From contig JANLGZ010000098.1 in NCBI GenBank assembly GCA_024653905.1, positions 1 through 7,993 on the forward strand: a DNA stretch of 7,993 bases. Direction: 5' to 3'. Of the stretch, positions 5,596-7,993 are shown piece by piece (position 1 is the first letter of the stretch; every line of letters begins with the position of its first letter). The notes beneath the pieces are model-generated. The model was not told where the DNA came from, did not search any database, and saw only the letters and a program-made list of their open reading frames with translations. Source of the stretch: an archaeon. GTDB taxonomy: Archaea > Iainarchaeota > Iainarchaeia > Iainarchaeales > Iainarchaeaceae. The translations under genes were made by a program, and so were the position numbers.

Positions 5596-5620
5596 TTAAG
5601 TTACAAGCTGTATTTTTTTA

Positions 5621-6793
5621 ATGTCTGCTTCTATCGAGTCGATTTTGATTCCTGAATTTTCCCTTGCGGGTGGAAAGAAACTTAAAGATGTAAATGTGGC
5701 TTACCAAACCCATGGTTCACTTAATCCTGAAAAAGACAATGCGATTTTGGTTTTCCATGCTCTTTCAGGTTCTGCTCATATTGCTGGCTTTAATGATAAA
5801 TTTGCTAACCAGAACAGATTTTGGACTAAAGATAATTATGTCGGCTGGTGGGATGGAATAATAGGGGATAAAAAAATAATTGACACGGAAAAAAATTTTG
5901 TGATTTGCCAGAATATTTTAGGGGGGTGTTACGGAACAACAGGTCCAAGTTCCATAAATCCTGAAACAGGAAAACATTACGGGTCTGCTTTTCCAAACAT
6001 TTCTATTGAGGATATGGTCAGATTGCAGAAAATCGTGCTTGAAAAATTAGGCGTAAAAAAACTCAAGTGTGTTATTGGGTCTTCGCTTGGAGGTTATTTA
6101 GTTTTGGAATATTGTTTTCTTTTTGGGGCTGATGTTGATAAAGCAATTATCATAGGAAGCTCTGCAAGAACTTCCACTTTGAATAAACTTCTTGGTTTTG
6201 AACAAATTATTGCAATTGAAAATGATTTTTATTATAAAGGAGGAAATTATTATTCGGGGAGAGCTCCTGAATCTGGTTTGATGCTTGCAAGAATAATTGC
6301 AGCCAAAACCTATGTAGATATTGATGCAATTTCTAAAAGGGCAAAAAAAGAAACAATTCTGCCGAATGATTATTTTTATGATTATAAATTTAGCCATCAC
6401 ATTGAATCCTATATGTGTCATCAGGGAAGGAAATTCACAAAACGTTTTGACCCGAATACTTATTTAAGAATTGTGAAAGCAATCCAGGATTTTGATTTGG
6501 CAAAAAAATATGGAGCTGATTCTTTAGAAAAGGCTTTTAAAAAACTGAATCAAAATAAAACAAAGTTTCTTGTTGTTTCAATCAATTCTGATGTATGTTA
6601 TTATCCCGAGGAACAGCAGGAACTTGTAAAGGCATTAAAAAGCAATTCTGTTGAGTGTATTTATGCTGTTGTTGATTCAAAAAAAGGTCATGATTCTTTC
6701 CTTATTGAACCGGGAAAATATGCATTCATAAGCGGTTTTTTGGAAAATTTTATAAATGAAGAGTTAGTTTCTTTAAGAAAAACAATTATGTAG
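5621..6793 (+). CDS. metX: Homoserine O-acetyltransferase family enzyme (MetX-like)
   Basis: This 390-residue protein is the typical length for MetX, a cytoplasmic alpha/beta-hydrolase that moves an acetyl group from acetyl-CoA to homoserine in the first committed step of methionine synthesis via O-acetylhomoserine. Family marks in order: LVFHALSGSAHIAG (43-56), the oxyanion region GGCYGTTGPSSINPETGK (101-118), nucleophile elbow GSSLGG with Ser155, HIESYMCHQGRKFTKRFDP (260-278), Asp324 in INSDVCYYPEEQ, and His357 in GHDSFLIE. These give a complete Ser-Asp-His triad. The elbow differs from the common GGSMGGMQ form (here GSSLGGYL), so the acyl or amino-acid substrate is less certain; some relatives acetylate serine or use succinyl-CoA. 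No partner gene of methionine or cysteine synthesis is in the window. It diverges from tadA and probably has a leaderless message. Confidence 0.87.
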   Translation: MSASIESILIPEFSLAGGKKLKDVNVAYQTHGSLNPEKDNAILVFHALSGSAHIAGFNDKFANQNRFWTKDNYVGWWDGIIGDKKIIDTEKNFVICQNILGGCYGTTGPSSINPETGKHYGSAFPNISIEDMVRLQKIVLEKLGVKKLKCVIGSSLGGYLVLEYCFLFGADVDKAIIIGSSARTSTLNKLLGFEQIIAIENDFYYKGGNYYSGRAPESGLMLARIIAAKTYVDIDAISKRAKKETILPNDYFYDYKFSHHIESYMCHQGRKFTKRFDPNTYLRIVKAIQDFDLAKKYGADSLEKAFKKLNQNKTKFLVVSINSDVCYYPEEQQELVKALKSNSVECIYAVVDSKKGHDSFLIEPGKYAFISGFLENFINEELVSLRKTIM

Positions 6794-6811
6794 AAATTTT
6801 GTTGTAATTAG

Positions 6812-6819
6812 ATTTAAAA
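6812..6819 (+). promoter_or_regulatory. TATA box for the small four-Cys protein
   Basis: ATTTAAAA lies about 28 nt before the ATG at 6844, so the predicted transcript starts at or within a few bases of the start codon. No ribosome site is present. Confidence 0.45.
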
Positions 6820-6843
6820 TCATTATTCTAAGAGATCTTTATT

Positions 6844-7047
6844 ATGGATTGGGGTGAAATTGGCGAGATTGCTGATAAACCTGAAAGGTTTGTTAGAAAA
6901 CCAACCCCTAAACCCGCACAGTCTGAAAAAATCTGCAGGGTTTGCAGTAAAGGAATAACCAAGGATAATACTCCTTCTATTTTTTATTACTCAAAATTCT
7001 GTTCAAATAAATGTAAAGAAAAATATGTGTATTCAACAGACCTTTAA
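6844..7047 (+). CDS. Small zinc-binding-type protein with four cysteines
   Basis: This 67-residue protein has a Pro/Lys-rich linker (about 13-28) followed by a likely zinc site: Cys31 and Cys34 in KICRVCSKG, then Cys53 and Cys57 in SKFCSNKCKEKY. The arrangement C-x2-C-x18-C-x3-C and the FCSNKCKEKY stretch resemble TRASH/FCS-type zinc fingers, which are small metal-binding or protein- and nucleic-acid-binding modules. The N-terminus (MDWGEIGEIADKPERFV) is acidic and has no signal sequence, so the protein is cytoplasmic. Start supported by a TATA box 28 nt upstream. Its TAA overlaps the stop of the opposite DUF192 gene in the four bases TTAA (7044-7047). A specific function cannot be named. Confidence 0.72.
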   Translation: MDWGEIGEIADKPERFVRKPTPKPAQSEKICRVCSKGITKDNTPSIFYYSKFCSNKCKEKYVYSTDL

Positions 7048-7394
7048 GTCCATTGTAATTTTTCCCCTAATTTTATTTTATCTCCAATTCCTTTTGGCAG
7101 TTCAACAAAATATTTTGATGCTTTTTTAGGCGTGTAATTAAGAATCCAAGAATTTAGTGTTGCTTTATCAACAACAATTTTTTGAGAATTTAAATAAACA
7201 ATATCTATCGGGAAAAAAACAAACAGCATATGAACGCTTGAATTAATTTTTCCTTCTTTTTCAAGTTCAAAAATCAATCCATACGTAAAGTTTTCTTTTT
7301 TCTCAAACATTAATCCTTTAAATCTTGAGAAAGGAGTATTTGCTATTTTTGTTTTTTCTATTATTTTTTTTCCAGAATTAGAATTAATCAGCAT
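7044..7394 (-). CDS. DUF192 family protein
   Basis: This 116-residue protein matches the DUF192 family. The signs are RFKGLMF (24-30), HMLFVFFPIDIVYLN (55-69), VVDKATLNSW (74-83) and the closing VELPKGIGDKIKLGEKLQW (97-115). Many relatives are exported, but this one starts directly with the domain and has no signal peptide, as in several archaeal members. The biochemical role of the family is not established. The gene starts 6 nt after the stop of the 7401-7670 gene, so the two are probably co-transcribed; no ribosome site is obvious in that gap. Its stop codon overlaps that of the small four-Cys gene on the other strand. Confidence 0.85.
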   Translation of the reverse strand: MLINSNSGKKIIEKTKIANTPFSRFKGLMFEKKENFTYGLIFELEKEGKINSSVHMLFVFFPIDIVYLNSQKIVVDKATLNSWILNYTPKKASKYFVELPKGIGDKIKLGEKLQWT

Positions 7395-7400
7395 TTGGAA

Positions 7401-7670
7401 TCAATGTCTTTTCTTTTCGTCTCTTATCATTTCTATGCTTGGCACCTTGATTTCTTCAAGCATTTGCCTGGATTCTTTTGGGGTTATGGAATTATATTTT
7501 TCTCTTGCAAGTTCTTTTCTAAGAGAATCAATTTCATCTAATTTAATTTGCATTTCTCCAAGAATATTTTCAACTCTTTTCTTTGTATTACCTGAAGCCT
7601 TTTCCTTCAAACTCTCAATTTTCCCGTTTTGTTTAACCATGAAAACCACACTATTTGAGGTCTTTCCCAT
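7401..7670 (-). CDS. Small coiled-coil protein of unknown function
   Basis: This 89-residue, highly charged protein has a long predicted helix at about 28-60 (KKRVENILGEMQIKLDEI then DSLRKELAREK) that looks like a coiled coil. It ends in a basic, His-terminated tail (RDEKKRH). There is no signal sequence and no cysteine. I do not recognise a family. The ATG at 7670 is supported by a TATA-like site at 7701-7714; Met11 is an alternative start. It is followed after 6 nt by the DUF192 gene, so the two form a short operon. The opposite strand also has an open frame here, but the minus-strand reading fits the promoter and the close downstream gene. Confidence 0.65.
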   Translation of the reverse strand: MGKTSNSVVFMVKQNGKIESLKEKASGNTKKRVENILGEMQIKLDEIDSLRKELAREKYNSITPKESRQMLEEIKVPSIEMIRDEKKRH

Positions 7671-7700
7671 ATTAATAGTTTGTTGTTGTGCATTAAAAGG

Positions 7701-7714
7701 ATAGTTTTTATAGT
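7701..7714 (-). promoter_or_regulatory. TATA box for the coiled-coil/DUF192 operon
   Basis: The minus strand reads CTATAAAAACTAT. Its centre near 7708 predicts a transcript start near 7682, about 12 nt before the ATG at 7670. The leader shows no ribosome site. Confidence 0.45.
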
Positions 7715-7737
7715 TTTGGTGAGAAGATTTATTTTAA

Positions 7738-7750
7738 TAGCCCCGTCGTC
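7738..7750 (+). repeat. Duplicate of the tRNA-Gln 5' end
   Basis: TAGCCCCGTCGTC matches 12 of 13 bases of the start of the tRNA-Gln gene (7828-7840, with A instead of G in the middle). The match covers the base before the tRNA and its first 12 nt, then ends. The rest of a tRNA does not follow: there is a short GTCG-TAG-CGAC hairpin instead, then the hairpin/AAAGAAAG element. It reads as a tRNA scrap or an imperfect flanking direct repeat around the element, 90 bases from the real copy. Confidence 0.6.
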
Positions 7751-7758
7751 GTAGCGAC

Positions 7759-7796
7759 CTTTTCTTTAGAAAAGAAAAGCTCGACCAAAAGAAAGC
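7759..7796. repeat. Hairpin/AAAGAAAG repeat element
   Basis: CTTTTCTTT (7759-7767) and AAAGAAAAG (7771-7779) form a perfect 9-bp stem with an AGA loop. They are followed by CTCGACC and then AAAAGAAAGC. The order (T/C-rich arm, A/G-rich arm, short GC-containing linker, A-rich AAAAGAAAG block) matches the copies at 524-601 and 7905-7952. It lies between the tRNA-Gln scrap and the intact tRNA-Gln gene. Confidence 0.65.
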
Positions 7797-7828
7797 GATT
7801 AAAGGGATAGTAGATAAATTGCATTGGT

Positions 7829-7901
7829 AGCCCCATCGTCTAGTGGCCAAGGATACGACCCTCTGAAGGTCGGGACCAGAGTTCGAATCTCTGTGGGGCT
7901 A
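7829..7901 (+). tRNA. tRNA-Gln, anticodon CUG
   Basis: This is a complete 73-nt cloverleaf. The acceptor stem is AGCCCCA (7829-7835) with TGGGGCT (7894-7900), plus discriminator A7901. The D stem GTCT pairs with GGAT (7838-7841, 7851-7854) and contains G-U pairs. The anticodon stem CGACC/GGTCG (7856-7860, 7868-7872) has loop CTCTGAA, giving anticodon CTG at 7863-7865. The variable region is GGAC. The T stem CAGAG/CTCTG has loop TTCGAAT. The anticodon reads the glutamine codon CAG, and the A1-U72 pair is the form usual for archaeal tRNA-Gln. There is no intron, and CCA is not encoded (CAC follows). A duplicate of its 5' end lies 90 bases upstream, and a T run begins 4 nt after its 3' end. Confidence 0.95.
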
Positions 7902-7904
7902 CAC

Positions 7905-7952
7905 TTTTTTCTTTCTCTGAGAGAAAGAAAAACCTGTACTAAAAAGAAAGAG
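7905..7952 (+). repeat. Hairpin/AAAGAAAG repeat, with likely tRNA terminator
   Basis: Six T residues (7905-7910) begin right behind the tRNA and would end its transcription. They are part of a perfect palindrome: TTTTTCTTTCTCT (7906-7918), a central G, and AGAGAAAGAAAAA (7920-7932). After the linker CCTGTACT comes AAAAAGAAAGAG (7941-7952). The order of parts matches the elements at 524-601 and 7759-7796, although the loop and linker sequences differ. Confidence 0.7.
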
Positions 7953-7993
7953 AACAGCCCACTGCAAAGCAGTGTGCATCGTACCCAACAGCC
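7953..7993. repeat. Hairpin flanked by AACAGCC direct repeats at the window end
   Basis: CACTGC (7960-7965), AAA, GCAGTG (7969-7974) is a perfect 6-bp stem. AACAGCC occurs on both sides (7953-7959 and 7987-7993), and the second copy is cut by the window edge. AACAGCC also precedes the T-rich arm of the element at 522-528, so another hairpin element may begin just beyond the window. Confidence 0.4.

Noticed and set aside
6098..6421. Minus-strand open frame inside metX
   Set aside because: It lies entirely within the MetX gene, which has its full family motifs; the antisense translation is low-complexity Ile/Phe/Lys.
7435..7704. Plus-strand open frame opposite the coiled-coil gene
   Set aside because: It has the same length as the minus frame but a Ser/Phe/Leu-rich composition. 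The minus frame has a TATA box and a gene 6 nt downstream, so the plus frame is probably the shadow, although this is less certain than for the others.
7829..7901. tRNA-Glu, suggested by the GCCCC-ATCGTCTAG start
   Set aside because: The anticodon loop CTCTGAA gives anticodon CUG, which reads the glutamine codon CAG, and the first pair is A-U rather than G-C.

Overview
The window looks like a piece of an AT-rich archaeal chromosome, most likely from a small-genome (DPANN-type) lineage. The evidence is a PAC2-family protein of the archaeal proteasome-chaperone group, a two-half TadB/TadC-like platform with a TadA-like ATPase, TATA boxes about 26 nt before start codons (several messages look leaderless), occasional GGAGG/AGGTG ribosome sites, and a tRNA-Gln with an A1-U72 pair and no encoded CCA. 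The lineage is an inference from style and gene types, not from a search.

Layout, left to right. (1) Positions 1-333, minus strand: the 5' part of an unrecognised membrane-anchored Cys/Asp-rich protein, cut by the window edge. (2) 334-606: a repeat-rich gap with three copies of the last codons of the neighbouring PAC2 gene, interleaved with a hairpin/AAAGAAAG repeat. (3) 607-1350, minus: PAC2 protein. (4) 1351-1660: an unassigned, GC-richer stretch with a possible 56-codon ORF or structured RNA, then the promoter of the next gene. (5) 1661-1945, plus: a ribbon-helix-helix DNA-binding protein, tail-to-tail with a PIN-domain nuclease (1938-2354, minus). (6) 2354-5494, minus: tadA-tadB-tadC-like pilus or secretion assembly genes, tightly coupled and running straight into the PIN gene. 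(7) 5495-5620: a divergent promoter region with an imperfect palindrome. (8) 5621-6793, plus: a homoserine O-acetyltransferase family enzyme (MetX). (9) 6844-7047, plus: a small four-cysteine protein whose stop codon overlaps that of a minus-strand DUF192 gene (7044-7394), which is preceded in the same operon by a short coiled-coil protein (7401-7670). (10) 7738-7993: a duplicated 5' scrap of tRNA-Gln, a hairpin/AAAGAAAG repeat, tRNA-Gln(CUG), and another copy of the repeat family directly behind it.

Functionally, the Tad-like genes form one assembly module (ATPase plus two membrane platform proteins), but no pilin or prepilin peptidase is in view. The PIN and RHH genes resemble toxin and antitoxin parts but are not arranged as a normal operon. 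The most unusual signal is the repeat family. At both the PAC2 3' end and the tRNA-Gln 5' end, a copy of the element lies between the intact gene end and a duplicate of that same end. In the PAC2 case the oldest duplicate differs from the gene only at synonymous positions. This could reflect a small element that inserts at gene ends while leaving the gene intact.
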